Source: Clostridiales bacterium
Lineage (GTDB): Bacteria > Bacillota > Clostridia > Christensenellales > Aristaeellaceae
DNA length: 58,626 nucleotides
NCBI GenBank assembly: GCA_004557905.1
Contig: SFFH01000013.1
Coordinates: 1 to 58,626, forward strand
Reading direction: 5' to 3'
Below, piece after piece: positions 16,574 to 25,846 of the stretch (positions within the stretch are counted from its first letter, which is position 1; each line of letters starts with the position of its first letter). The translations under genes and the position numbers were made by a program. A model generated the notes under the pieces. That model was not told the origin of the DNA and searched no databases. It was given only the letters and a program-made list of their open reading frames with translations.

Positions 16574-17959
16574 TTACGGCGCCTCTCCCGGCGCTTCGGC
16601 GGATACGCTGATCCTCTTGATCCACTTTCCGCTGCGAAGGCGCGCAAGCGACAGCACCGCCTTGATGAGGTTGTCGCACTTCAGGCAGAAATTCACCCAG
16701 AATGCGGGCAGGTGCCAGATCAGGCCGGCGGCTGCCCCGAGCGGCACACTGACCACCCACAGGAAGAACACGTCCGCCACCATCAGGAAGCGGGTATCTC
16801 CGCCTCCCCTGAGCACGCCCTTGGTCAAGATGGAATTCAGGCAGAGGAAGAACGTCATCATCGCGACCGAATGCATCAGCTGCATGGCGATTTCCCGGGT
16901 CTCGGGCGCAATGTTGTAGCTGCCGATCACAGGCTCCGAAATGAGCCAGATGATGCAGCTGCAGACCGCGCCGATGGCGGCGCCCATCGCCGCAAAGGTG
17001 TGGCCCTGGCTGCGCGCCTGCTCCACCCTGCCCTCGCCGAGCGTGTTGCCCGTGAGGATGGAGGCCGCCTGGCCGACGCCGCTGGTAAAGACCGTACTCA
17101 GCTGCTGGGTGACGCTGGTGATGCTGTTGGCCGCCACGAAGGCCGCGCCCATGTGGCCCATGACCACCGACACCATGCTGTTGCCCAGGCCGAGCAGGGT
17201 ATCGCTGATGAGCACCGGCAGGCCGATTCGCACGTATTCCGGCAGCAGCGCGCGGCAGTTGTCGAAGAAATTGCGCGGACGGTAGGCAATCTTCTTGTCT
17301 TTCGCCCAGAAATAGCCGCAGATCACGGCTGCTTCAAACAGGCGGCTGATCAGCGTGCCCAGGGCCGCGCCGCGGATCTCAAGCCGCGGCATGCCCAGCT
17401 TGCCGAAGATGAAAACCCAGTTGAAGAAAATGTTCAGAAAGAATGCGCCGATGCTGCTGAGCATGGGAACGCGCATCTGCCGGCTGCTGCGCAGCACCAG
17501 CGTGGTGGTCATGGAAAAGCCATAGAGCAGAAAGCACGGCCAGAACACCTGAAAATAGGCAGTGCCCTCGCGGATGATCGCCGGATCCTCAGTAAACAGG
17601 CGCATCAGCTGCGCGGGGAACGCAAGGGCCAGCATCGTGAACACCGACGCGATGCCCAGGCAGAACCGGTACAGAATGGTGATGCTCCTGCGCAGATTGG
17701 GCAGATCCTTCGCACCCCAGAAGCGCGCCGTCAGCACGCTGGCGCCCATGCCCATGCCCATACACATGAAGTGAAACAGGTTGAACACCTGCGTTGCCAG
17801 CGCGGAGCCGGACAACGGCAGCTCGCCCAGCTCCCCCAGCATGATCGTATCCATCATGTTGACGCCGACGGTAATCAGCTGCTGAAACGCGACAGGAAGC
17901 GCAACCATCAGCACCCTGCGGTAAAAGGCGGGAGACCTGACAAAGATGGATGGACGCAT
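16574..17959 (-). CDS. MATE-family multidrug/metabolite exporter
   Basis: The 461-residue membrane protein has 12 hydrophobic segments in two similar halves, as in MATE exporters (NorM/DinF type). These expel drugs or metabolites in exchange for Na+ or H+. Family stretches are LPVAFQQLITVGVNMMDTIM (about 20-39) and, in the second half, GLPVLISDTLLGLGNSMVSV. The ATG at 17959 is preferred over upstream in-frame starts because it begins the hydrophobic family region and has a purine-rich GGAAAAGGGG upstream. It converges on the DUF4125 gene and is divergent from the second PucR-type regulator, which may control it. Confidence 0.85.
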   Translation of the reverse strand: MRPSIFVRSPAFYRRVLMVALPVAFQQLITVGVNMMDTIMLGELGELPLSGSALATQVFNLFHFMCMGMGMGASVLTARFWGAKDLPNLRRSITILYRFCLGIASVFTMLALAFPAQLMRLFTEDPAIIREGTAYFQVFWPCFLLYGFSMTTTLVLRSSRQMRVPMLSSIGAFFLNIFFNWVFIFGKLGMPRLEIRGAALGTLISRLFEAAVICGYFWAKDKKIAYRPRNFFDNCRALLPEYVRIGLPVLISDTLLGLGNSMVSVVMGHMGAAFVAANSITSVTQQLSTVFTSGVGQAASILTGNTLGEGRVEQARSQGHTFAAMGAAIGAVCSCIIWLISEPVIGSYNIAPETREIAMQLMHSVAMMTFFLCLNSILTKGVLRGGGDTRFLMVADVFFLWVVSVPLGAAAGLIWHLPAFWVNFCLKCDNLIKAVLSLARLRSGKWIKRISVSAEAPGEAP

Positions 17960-18360
17960 GGCATAAACCCCTTTTCCTGTGCAAGCCCGTATGCGCGGCA
18001 GCCCGTCATCGGCTTCTCCGGCCCCGGGATGCAGCGCAATTCCGCGGTCTTTCGCCGATTCTACCTGTATTCTATCATTTTCGCCAGAGGCACTGTATAG
18101 ATATGCAGCCCGAAATCTTTTGTCCGGTTTTGTGCGTGCGCACAAAGCCTTCGCATTGGCACCCAATCGCGGAAAATGTGGATTGTTGAGCAAAGAATCT
18201 ATGATATGATGTTGAAAATGGAGACGTGTGTGAACCCTCCCCGCCTCCTCCGGGGATCAGCGCAGGAGGCTTTTCCATGCTTCATCGTCTGTATCTGCTG
18301 CAGCCGATGCGTCTGTCTGCAAAGCGCTCAGGCACGGTACTCGTAAAAGGAGGAAGTCTG
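17960..18360. promoter_or_regulatory. divergent control region of MATE and second PucR-type gene
   Basis: About 400 bases without a gene. A palindrome at 18129-18146 and a -10-like TATGAT at 18205-18210 (weak -35) lie upstream of the PucR-type gene. The leader from about 18217 to 18360 holds a short GC-rich stem near 18232-18262 with no recognised riboswitch. Confidence 0.5.
18129..18146. promoter_or_regulatory. palindromic operator TTTGTGC-N4-GCACAAA (site B)
   Basis: Perfect inverted repeat, arms 18129-18135 and 18140-18146, spacer GTGC. It shares the TGTGC-N4-GCACA core with sites at 5689 and 21553 and sits about 80 bases before the expected start point of the PucR-type gene. Confidence 0.65.
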
Positions 18361-20100
18361 ATGTTTTATACGCCGGCAATGCTGGCCGGATGGCTGAAGA
18401 GCTGCATCGTCTCTTCAAGGATCGGCAGCGTATATCCGGAGTGCAGCGGCGGCATAGTGCTGCTCAACGGCCACAAGCGCGTGCTGCCGCCGGAGTGCCT
18501 GTATATCGGCGACCTGGTCACCGTTTCGGATGCCATCACGAGGAAGCTGATGCCGGACAAGCCCTACATCTTCCTGTGTGCCGGCAGCTCGCCCGACCTG
18601 GATGCCCTGCCATGCTCGGAGCAGATCACCCTGATCCAAACCAATCTGGATCTGCTGGGCCTGTATAACAAGGTGCAGTTTCACGTTCATAAATTCCTGG
18701 ACTGGGACCGCACCCTCCAGCAGGCTGTGCTCTCCAACGAGGGCTTCCAGAAGATCCTGGACTGCGCCTACGCCGGAATGAAGACCACGCTGGTCATGCT
18801 CAACGCCGGATACAAGGTGCTGGCCGCCTGCTATGAGTCGGGGCTCCGGGATCCGCTGACGACTGAACTGCAGGAGAACGGCTATCTGTCCTTTGAATCG
18901 GTCAAGGAAATCACCAGCCATACCAGCGAGCATCGTGCCGGCTCCGACGAGCTGGGCTATATCGAATACCTGTCCGCGCAGTCCGGGCGGCGCACCATCA
19001 TGTGGCCCATCGAGTATGAAAACACGGTGGTAGGCCGTCTGGTCGTGGTCATGAACGACAGCGGCCCCGCACCCAACTATCTGGACCTGTGCCGGATCCT
19101 GATTTTCTACCTGCGTCAGTACATGCTCAGCGGGCGCAGCGCCTCCTATGGCGGAAACGCCGCCTTTGGCAGCCTGGTCGCGGACCTGATTGAGCTCAAG
19201 CTCAGCGATCAGGAGGAGCTCAAGGAACGGCTCAAGCAGGTGCCTCTGGTCATCAAGTCCTATTATCATCTGCTGGTGGTCTCCTTTCCGAACGAGACGG
19301 AGCCTGCCTTCCCGCAGCAGAGCGCTGAACCGTTTTCTCCCGTCGCCGCGCCGCCGAACATCCCGTGGAACTACGTGGTCAGCCAGCTGCAGCAGATCTT
19401 CCCGTTCAGCAACATCACCATCTACCACAACGAAATTCTCATTCTGGTGCGCAAAACCAGCCGCTCGTCGCGCTTTGAATTCGACGTGGATGCCGTCACC
19501 CACATCCTCAGCTACTATAACGGCTACATGGCAGTGGGCAATTACTCCAAGTTCCTGACCTCGCTGGCCCCCATCTATCACCAGACGCGTACAGCCGTCA
19601 GGCTTGGCCTGACGCTGGGCGGCAACCCGAAGCAGCGGGTTTTCTATTACGAGGACTACGCGATTTATCAGGAGATCGAGCTGGCGGCGATGGGCCTCAA
19701 AAACATCTACGGCATCACCAATTATGTATACCTGTGCCACCCTGCGCTGATTCGTCTGCTCCGGTATGACCGCAAGCACGACAACAACCTGTGCCGCGTG
19801 CTTTACGTCTATCTGACCACTGACCGAAACGCCGCCGAGGCTGCGCGCGAATTGTACCTGCACCGGAACACGATGCTCTACAAAATCTCCAAGATCGAGG
19901 AAATTCTCGGCCAGAGTCTGGACGACTGCATGTTCCGCTCCAGGCTGCTGTACAGCTACTATGTGCTGGAGTACGTCACGCGATATCTGAAAATCGATAT
20001 TCTGAATCTGTACAAGGGGCAAAAGCCCAAGCTGTCCTGGCTGGAGCCGGAAAACAACCTCTCCGTGCAGGAGGAACCCTTCTATCCCGAAAACCCCTGA
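18361..20100 (+). CDS. Large PucR-type transcriptional regulator
   Basis: The 579-residue protein carries the PucR helix-turn-helix at its C-terminus: LCRVLYVYLTTDRNAAEAAR followed by LYLHRNTMLYKISKIEEIL (about 475-520). The N-terminal part begins with a PucR-like region (MFYTPAMLAGWLKS) and a central block with the character of a ligand-sensing domain, but no named sensor was recognised. The ATG at 18361 has AAAGGAGG seven bases upstream and is chosen over an in-frame ATG at 18226. It precedes the MFS carrier and the acyl-CoA ligase operon and follows palindrome site B. It is therefore the best candidate for the factor that reads the three TGTGC-N4-GCACA sites. Confidence 0.85.
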   Translation: MFYTPAMLAGWLKSCIVSSRIGSVYPECSGGIVLLNGHKRVLPPECLYIGDLVTVSDAITRKLMPDKPYIFLCAGSSPDLDALPCSEQITLIQTNLDLLGLYNKVQFHVHKFLDWDRTLQQAVLSNEGFQKILDCAYAGMKTTLVMLNAGYKVLAACYESGLRDPLTTELQENGYLSFESVKEITSHTSEHRAGSDELGYIEYLSAQSGRRTIMWPIEYENTVVGRLVVVMNDSGPAPNYLDLCRILIFYLRQYMLSGRSASYGGNAAFGSLVADLIELKLSDQEELKERLKQVPLVIKSYYHLLVVSFPNETEPAFPQQSAEPFSPVAAPPNIPWNYVVSQLQQIFPFSNITIYHNEILILVRKTSRSSRFEFDVDAVTHILSYYNGYMAVGNYSKFLTSLAPIYHQTRTAVRLGLTLGGNPKQRVFYYEDYAIYQEIELAAMGLKNIYGITNYVYLCHPALIRLLRYDRKHDNNLCRVLYVYLTTDRNAAEAARELYLHRNTMLYKISKIEEILGQSLDDCMFRSRLLYSYYVLEYVTRYLKIDILNLYKGQKPKLSWLEPENNLSVQEEPFYPENP

Positions 20101-20184
20101 TCTTCCGGGTCAGGGCGTACCGGCGGCGCAGCATCATCGCAGCCCATTGCAAACAGCAATTCAAACCATACAGGAGGAAACCTT

Positions 20185-21432
20185 ATGAATCCCCAGATCA
20201 ACCGTTGGCGGCAGGCCATTGTCGGCGTTATCCTTTTGCTTCTGGCCGGAATGGTGTACGCGTGGAGCGTGCTGAGCATTCCGATCGCGCAGGAATTCGC
20301 TTCATGGACAAAGGCACAGCTGAGCATGACCTTCACCCTCACCATGATCCTGTTCTGTGTGGGCTGCCTTGTGGGCGGCTTGCTCAACCGCAGGCTCACG
20401 CCCAGAATATTCGTACTGATCAGCGCCGTGCTGTTCCTGGTCGGCTTTTTTGCCGCCTCCTGCATCAAAACGGCCATGGGCCTGTACCTGAGCTTCGGCG
20501 TGCTCTGCGGTCTGGCGAGCGGCTTCGTCTATAACGCCGTGATGGGCACCGTCAGCGCCTGGTTCCCGGATCGGCAGGGCCTGATCTCCGGCGTGCTGCT
20601 GATGGGCTTCGGCCTGTCCAGCTTTCTGGTGGGCAAGCTGTACCAGGCGTTCACCCCGGCGCAGATCGGCGGCTGGCGCATCAGCTTCCGCGTCATGGGC
20701 GTGATCACCCTCGTCGTGTTCGTCATCTGCTCCTTCTTTCTGAAGCGCCCGGGCAGCGATTTCGTTCCGCCCGCCTCCGCCGCCGCCAGAAAGAAATGGA
20801 GCAACCCCGTCGCCGAGGAAGCCCCCGCGCAGGTCATGATGCGCAGGCCGGCGTTCTGGATGTACTACCTGTGGGCGGTGCTGCTTTCCGCCGCCGGTCT
20901 GGCCCTGGTCAGCCAGGCCAGCGGCATCGCGCGCCAGGTCGGCCCGCAGGTTGAGGCCGGCGTGATCGCCACCGTTGTCGGCCTGATCAGCATATTCAAT
21001 GGCATCGGCCGTGTCATCGCGGGCAGCCTGTTTGACCGTCTGGGCCGCAGCATGACCATGCAGCTGACCAACGTCACCTTCCTCATCGCAGGCGCCATCC
21101 TGCTGGCTGCGCTGTCCTGCGGCAGCTTCCCGGTGCTGGTGTTGGGCTTCATCGTCGGCGGCCTGGCCTACGGCGGCATCACGCCCACCAACAGCGCCTT
21201 TATCAGCAGCTACTATGGCCGCAAGCACTATCCGGTGAATTTCTCCATCATCAACACCAACCTGATCGTTGCCAGCTTCGGCAGCACCATTGCCGGCAGC
21301 CTGTATGACGCCAGCATGAGCTACATGAGCACCATTGCGATGATTGTGGTGCTGGGCGCGCTGGGCATCGCCGCAAGCATCGGCATCAGCCTGTGTGACA
21401 AGGCCATGCTGTCCGGACGCAGCGCCAGGTAA
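20185..21432 (+). CDS. MFS transporter, oxalate/formate antiporter-like (OFA family)
   Basis: The 415-residue carrier has 12 membrane segments and the OFA-type N-terminus: GVILLLLAGMVYAWSVLSIP and PIAQEF (about 14-40). It also has the glycine-rich LCGLASGFVYNAVMGTVSAW (near 112-131) and WFPDRQG in the loop after segment 4. OFA carriers exchange small carboxylates such as oxalate and formate. AGGAGG stands seven bases before the ATG. It follows the large PucR-type gene by 84 bases on the same strand and is terminated before the acyl-CoA ligase operon. With the Frc-like transferase it hints at small dicarboxylate use; the actual substrate is open. Confidence 0.82.
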   Translation: MNPQINRWRQAIVGVILLLLAGMVYAWSVLSIPIAQEFASWTKAQLSMTFTLTMILFCVGCLVGGLLNRRLTPRIFVLISAVLFLVGFFAASCIKTAMGLYLSFGVLCGLASGFVYNAVMGTVSAWFPDRQGLISGVLLMGFGLSSFLVGKLYQAFTPAQIGGWRISFRVMGVITLVVFVICSFFLKRPGSDFVPPASAAARKKWSNPVAEEAPAQVMMRRPAFWMYYLWAVLLSAAGLALVSQASGIARQVGPQVEAGVIATVVGLISIFNGIGRVIAGSLFDRLGRSMTMQLTNVTFLIAGAILLAALSCGSFPVLVLGFIVGGLAYGGITPTNSAFISSYYGRKHYPVNFSIINTNLIVASFGSTIAGSLYDASMSYMSTIAMIVVLGALGIAASIGISLCDKAMLSGRSAR

Positions 21433-21447
21433 ATCTTCGCCTTTCTC

Positions 21448-21485
21448 AGCCCTCTGCTGCCGTCTGCAGGGGGCTTTTGCTTTTT
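21448..21485 (+). terminator. intrinsic terminator of the MFS gene
   Basis: Stem AGCCCTCTGC/GCAGGGGGCT (21448-21457 with 21466-21475) followed by TTTGCTTTTT. Confidence 0.8.
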
Positions 21486-21552
21486 CCGCGCAGCCCGTTC
21501 AGCGCCGGGATTCCCGGCCCTTCAAGGACATCGCAGCGTTCCGCAGCGGGCT

Positions 21553-21572
21553 CTTTGTGCAGCGGCACAAAG
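21553..21572. promoter_or_regulatory. palindromic operator CTTTGTGC-N4-GCACAAAG (site C)
   Basis: Perfect 20-bp inverted repeat with spacer AGCG. It has the same half-site and spacer length as sites A and B. It lies about 90 bases upstream of the start point expected from the TTGACA promoter at 21618. Confidence 0.7.
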
Positions 21573-21812
21573 AAATTGCCGGAAATGACCTTGTTAAAAG
21601 ATTTTCAAACGGCCGGCTTGACAGAAATTGTGCTAAGGCCTGAAATTCAGCAAAACGAGACGGAGGTATTGCAATGATTTGTTGCAGGTTGCTATAATTC
21701 GCCTAGGAAAAGCGATATGCCGCTGCACAGAAGCTGTGCCGGACACGCTTTCATTGCCTTCTGAAAAGCCTGAATCAGTTTTTGAAGCTGCTTTCAGAAA
21801 GGAGGATTCGAG

Positions 21813-23408
21813 ATGCTTCCATTGTCTGATCAGACGGTGGGCGAGCTGCTCCGGCAGACTGCCGCGCAGTACCCCCAGCGGGATGCGATATGGCATCGCA
21901 GCGTCGTATGGAGCTACAGGCAGCTGGAGCAGGAAACGCAGCGGGCCGCAACAGCCCTCCTTGCCATGGGCATTGGCCCCGGGGATAAGGTTGCCATGCT
22001 GGCAGAGGTCGAGCCTGACGCCGTCTCCGTCTACTATGCCATCCAGATGATCGGCGCCATCGCCGTCATGCTCAATACCAGCCTCAGCGCAGAGGAGATC
22101 TGCGCCCGACTGACGCTGACCGAAACGCCCTATCTGCTTGTCGGATGCAGCTACAAGGGAGGATCGGCCGAGGAAACGCTGCTGGGGGTGCAGAGCAAGT
22201 ATGCGCTCAGGGGCTGCGCCGTCATCGCATCGGCCCGAAGCCAACGCTACCCTTCGCTGCGGAGCTATGAAGACCCCAGCCTGCTTTCCGAGGTGAGCAG
22301 GCTGGAAAAGGCCGTGACCGCACAGCAGACAGCGGTGATCCTCTTCACCAGCGGCAGCAGCAGCCTGCCCAAGGCCGTCATGAGCAGCCATTCTTCCCGT
22401 GTAAACGGCGGCCGCCTGCAGGCTGAGGACATGCGGGCCACCTTCGAGGACAAGTTCTGCGTGGCCATGCCCATGTTTCATTGCTTCTGCATCTCGGTGA
22501 ACCTCATGTCGGCGCTGGCGGTCGGCGCCTGCCTGTGCATCCCTGCCGACCGGCATACCGAAAGCATCCTCAGCACGATCAGCACCTGTGGCTGCACCAT
22601 TCTTTCCTGCGTGCCCGCCATGTTCAAGGCGCTCATCAGCCGCCAGGATTTCTCTGCCGAATCCGTTCGCACGCTCCGCACCGGCATCATCGGCGGTTCT
22701 TCCTATCCCCCGGAGCTGTTTGTCCGGATCGAGAAGGCGCTGGGCATGCGGCTCCTTTCCAGCCTGGGACAGACCGAATGCACCGCGGGCCTGACGATCT
22801 GCGATTACGATGCGCCGCTTGACATCCGCAGCCGCACCGTCGGCCATTTCATGAGCCACGTGGAGGGAAAGATCGTCGATCTGAAGACCGGCGAAGCCCT
22901 TCCGGCCGGCAAGGTCGGCGAAATCTGCGTGCGGGGCTATCTCCTCATGCAGGGGTATTACAACTGTCCGGAAGCCAACCGCACCATCCTTGACGCAGAC
23001 GGCTTTCTGCATACCGGCGACATCGGAAGCCTGGATGAGGCGGGCAACATCACGCTCGCCGGCCGCCTGAAGGAGCTGATCATCCGCGGCGGAGAAAACA
23101 TCAGTCCCTGCGAGATTGAGACGGCGCTGTCCTCTCTGCCGCAGATCCGCCAATGCAAGGTGGTGGGCGTGCCGGATGAGCACTATGGCGAGGAGGTTTG
23201 CGCCTGCCTGTGCCTGCACGAGGGACAGACCCTGACTGAAGCGGAAATCCGCGACCATTTGAAAACGCGCCTTGCGTACTACAAGATACCGCGTTACTTC
23301 CTGTATCTGGATGCTCTGCCGCAGACTGCAACCGGCAAGATCCGCATCACGGAAACCGCAGAGCTGGCGGCCAGGCAGCTGGGACTGACGATTGGGAAAA
23401 AGCAATGA
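21813..23408 (+). CDS. AMP-forming acyl-CoA ligase
   Basis: The 531-residue enzyme belongs to the adenylate-forming (ANL) family. ATP-binding P-loop TSGSSSLPKAVMSS lies near 178-191, the adenylate-site LGQTECTAGL near 318-327, the YNCPEANR/HTGDIG hinge region near 385-410, and the C-terminal catalytic lysine in PQTATGKI. It activates a carboxylic acid to acyl-CoA with ATP. AAAGGAGG stands seven bases before the ATG. The stop overlaps the next ATG (ATGA), starting a ligase - thioesterase - acyl-CoA dehydrogenase - EtfB - EtfA operon. Its motif pattern is that of medium-chain or aromatic-type ligases, but the chain or ring specificity is not readable. Confidence 0.9.
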   Translation: MLPLSDQTVGELLRQTAAQYPQRDAIWHRSVVWSYRQLEQETQRAATALLAMGIGPGDKVAMLAEVEPDAVSVYYAIQMIGAIAVMLNTSLSAEEICARLTLTETPYLLVGCSYKGGSAEETLLGVQSKYALRGCAVIASARSQRYPSLRSYEDPSLLSEVSRLEKAVTAQQTAVILFTSGSSSLPKAVMSSHSSRVNGGRLQAEDMRATFEDKFCVAMPMFHCFCISVNLMSALAVGACLCIPADRHTESILSTISTCGCTILSCVPAMFKALISRQDFSAESVRTLRTGIIGGSSYPPELFVRIEKALGMRLLSSLGQTECTAGLTICDYDAPLDIRSRTVGHFMSHVEGKIVDLKTGEALPAGKVGEICVRGYLLMQGYYNCPEANRTILDADGFLHTGDIGSLDEAGNITLAGRLKELIIRGGENISPCEIETALSSLPQIRQCKVVGVPDEHYGEEVCACLCLHEGQTLTEAEIRDHLKTRLAYYKIPRYFLYLDALPQTATGKIRITETAELAARQLGLTIGKKQ

Positions 23409-23812
23409 ATGAATATCTTGAGCGTGTCCATCAGATTCTGGCACGCAACAACTTCACCGCAGCCAAGGGGCTGAAGCCGCTGCTGGCCGAAAAGGATCAC
23501 GTGCGCATGTGCGCTCCGCTCACGCCGGATTGCACCAACGGGCATGGCATTGCGCATGGCGGCTTCCTGTATACCCTTGCGGATTCCACCGCAGGCGTGA
23601 CCGCCTATCTGGACGGCCGCAGCTATGTGACGGCAGACAGCCATATGCAGTATATCAGCAATCTTCGCGAGGGCATGATCTATTCTGACGGTCAGGTTCT
23701 TCACCGCGGCCGCACGCTGGTCACGGTGCTGGTGGACCTGACCGCAGAGGACGGACGGCTGCTGGCCCACGGCACCTTCAACATGTACCACATCGACACC
23801 CGGTATCTCTGA
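23405..23812 (+). CDS. Hotdog-fold thioesterase (PaaI-like)
   Basis: The 135-residue protein shows the PaaI/hotdog pattern: a nucleophile-side NGHGIAHGGFLYTLAD (about 43-58), then SYVTADSHMQYISNLREG, and the strand GRTLVTVLVDL. PaaI-type enzymes hydrolyse stray acyl-CoA, especially aryl-CoA, and protect the CoA pool. The start overlaps the ligase stop (ATGA). It lies just before the acyl-CoA dehydrogenase, so a proof-reading role for this pathway's CoA thioesters is likely. Confidence 0.82.
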   Translation: MNEYLERVHQILARNNFTAAKGLKPLLAEKDHVRMCAPLTPDCTNGHGIAHGGFLYTLADSTAGVTAYLDGRSYVTADSHMQYISNLREGMIYSDGQVLHRGRTLVTVLVDLTAEDGRLLAHGTFNMYHIDTRYL

Positions 23813-23870
23813 TTCTGCAATGCGGGGCCTTCCCGCTGAGAATATCCAATCTTATCAAGGAGGAAACACT

Positions 23871-25013
23871 ATGATCCTGTCGGAAAAGCATCAAATGATG
23901 CGCAAGCTGTACCGCCAGTTTGCCGAGACCGAGTTTACGCCCGAGCTGCTGGACCACTTGGAGGAAACCGGCGAATTCAACTGGGACATGCACTACAAGA
24001 TGGCCAAGTACGGCTTCATGGGCGTGAAGATCCCGGTGGAGTACGGCGGTCAGGGCGGCGACAGTCTGGCCTATGTGATGATGGTTGAGGAATTCGCGCG
24101 CGTGAGCCCGGTTCTCTCCATCTACGCCAACACCTCCAACTCCCTGGGCGCGGGCCCGCTGCTGTTCTGCGGCACTGAGGAGCAGAAGCAGAAGTACGTC
24201 GTGCCGGTGGCCAAGGGCGAAAAGATCCTCGCCTTCGCGCTGACCGAGCCGGGCGCGGGCTCTGACGCCGGCGGCACGCAGACGACCGCCGTGGAAGACG
24301 GCGATTTCTACATCCTCAACGGCCGCAAGACCTTCATTTCCGGCGCGCCGATGGCGGACTACTGCGTGGTGTACGCCAAGACTGATCCCACCCAGAAGGG
24401 CAGCCGCGGCATCTCGATGTTCATCGTGGACATGAAGCTGCCGGGCGTCTCCTGCGGCAAGCCGGAGCACAAGATGGGCATCATCGGCTACCCCACCAGC
24501 GACGTCATTCTGGAGAACGTGCGCGTGCACAAGAGCGACCTGCTGGGCCCGCTGCACAAGGGCTTCGCCACCGCGATGAAGACGCTGGATGGCGGCCGTC
24601 TGGGCATGTCGGCGCAGGCGCTGGGCATTGCGCAGGGCTGTCTGGAGGAGTCGATCAAGTACGCCAAGGAACGCAAGCAGTTCGGCCAGCCGATCGCCAA
24701 GTTCCAGGCCATCAGCTTCATGATCGCCGAGATGGCGACGGAGATCGAGGCTGCCCGTCAGCTGATCTACTCCACCGCCGTGCGCAAGGACGCCGGCGAT
24801 CCGGAAGCTTCCAAGCTGTGCGCGATGTGCAAGTACTTTGCCGCCGAGATGTGCAACCGCGTGGCGTACAAGGCCGTTCAGATTCACGGCGGCTACGGCT
24901 ACATCAAGGAGTACAAGGTGGAACGCTTCTACCGCGACGCCCGCATCACCTCCATCTACGAGGGCACCACGCAGGTCCAGCAGATGGTCATCTCGAGCAG
25001 TCTGCTGAAGTAA
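23871..25013 (+). CDS. Acyl-CoA dehydrogenase
   Basis: The 380-residue flavoprotein has all acyl-CoA dehydrogenase landmarks: FALTEPGAGSDAGG (about 118-131), the FAD-binding RKQFGQPIAKFQA (near 267-279), QIHGGYGYIKEY (near 336-347) and the catalytic base Glu364 in IYEGTTQVQ. That is the short-chain/butyryl-CoA type position near the C-terminus. AAGGAGG stands seven bases before the ATG at 23871. It is followed directly by etfB and etfA, the layout of butyryl-CoA, propionyl-CoA (AcrCBA) and AcdA-type reductases of anaerobes, where it mostly reduces an enoyl-CoA. Oxidation of an acyl-CoA is the alternative. Confidence 0.93.
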   Translation: MILSEKHQMMRKLYRQFAETEFTPELLDHLEETGEFNWDMHYKMAKYGFMGVKIPVEYGGQGGDSLAYVMMVEEFARVSPVLSIYANTSNSLGAGPLLFCGTEEQKQKYVVPVAKGEKILAFALTEPGAGSDAGGTQTTAVEDGDFYILNGRKTFISGAPMADYCVVYAKTDPTQKGSRGISMFIVDMKLPGVSCGKPEHKMGIIGYPTSDVILENVRVHKSDLLGPLHKGFATAMKTLDGGRLGMSAQALGIAQGCLEESIKYAKERKQFGQPIAKFQAISFMIAEMATEIEAARQLIYSTAVRKDAGDPEASKLCAMCKYFAAEMCNRVAYKAVQIHGGYGYIKEYKVERFYRDARITSIYEGTTQVQQMVISSSLLK

Positions 25014-25031
25014 GCAAGGAGGAATAGCGCT

Positions 25032-25832
25032 ATGAAGTATATCGTCTGCGTCAAGCAGGTGCCGGATACCTCCGGCAAGGTTGCCGTCAAGGCGGACGGC
25101 ACCATGGATCGCGCCAGCATGGCGACGATCATCAATCCGGATGACCTGAACGCCGTCGAGGCGGCGCTGAGCCTGAAGGATGCCAACCCGGACGCCAAGG
25201 TGGTCGTGGTCTCCATGGGCCCGCCGCCTGCCGCCAAGATGCTGCGCGAGCTGCTGGCGATGGGTGCGGACGAGGCCGTGCTGGTCTCCGGCCGCGAGTT
25301 CGGCGGCTCCGATACCTTTGCGACCAGCCAGATTCTGGCCGGCGCCATCCATCACATGGGCATCGAGGAGGACGACGTGATCTTCTGCGGCCGTCAGGCC
25401 ATCGACGGTGACACCGCGCAGGTCGGCCCGCAGATCGCCGAGAAGCTGAACATCCCGCAGGTGAGCTACGCCGCCGATATCCGCAAGGAGGGCAACACCC
25501 TGACCGTCAAGCGCATGCTCGAGGACGGCTACATGACCATTCAGGTCAACACCCCGTGCCTCGTCACCTGCATCAAGGAGCTGAACACGCCGCGCTACAT
25601 GACCGTCAAGGGCATTCTGGAGTGCGACAAGAAGCCGTACACCGTCTATGACTTCAACACGCTCAAGGATGAGCCGCTCATCGAGCTGGACACCATCGGC
25701 CTGAAGGGCTCCCCCACCAACGTGTACAAGTCCTTCTCTCCGCCTGTCAAGGGCGCCGGTCAGATGGTTGCCGCCGATCAGGCATCCATCCACGCGCTGT
25801 TTAAGGGCCTGGCTGACAAGCACATTATCTGA
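25032..25832 (+). CDS. etfB: Electron transfer flavoprotein beta subunit
   Basis: The 266-residue protein begins KYIVCVKQVPDTSGKV and has INPDDLNAVEAAL (about 35-47) and GRQAIDGDTAQVGPQIAEKL (near 121-140), the pattern of EtfB from anaerobes. EtfB binds AMP or, in bifurcating ETFs, a second FAD, and passes electrons from NADH to the acyl-CoA dehydrogenase. AAGGAGG precedes the ATG. The gene lies 18 bases after the acyl-CoA dehydrogenase. Whether this ETF bifurcates cannot be settled without alignment of the flavin-binding residues. Confidence 0.95.
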   Translation: MKYIVCVKQVPDTSGKVAVKADGTMDRASMATIINPDDLNAVEAALSLKDANPDAKVVVVSMGPPPAAKMLRELLAMGADEAVLVSGREFGGSDTFATSQILAGAIHHMGIEEDDVIFCGRQAIDGDTAQVGPQIAEKLNIPQVSYAADIRKEGNTLTVKRMLEDGYMTIQVNTPCLVTCIKELNTPRYMTVKGILECDKKPYTVYDFNTLKDEPLIELDTIGLKGSPTNVYKSFSPPVKGAGQMVAADQASIHALFKGLADKHII

Positions 25833-25846
25833 GGAGGTACGCTGAA

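Larger units (their letters stand above)
21433..21812. promoter_or_regulatory. control region of the acyl-CoA ligase - EtfA operon
   Basis: About 380 bases without a gene. It holds the terminator of the MFS gene (21448-21485), palindrome site C (21553-21572) and two promoter candidates: TTGACA (21618-21623) with TGAAAT after 17 bases, and TTGCAA (21669-21674) with TATAAT (21693-21698) after 18 bases. Confidence 0.55.
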
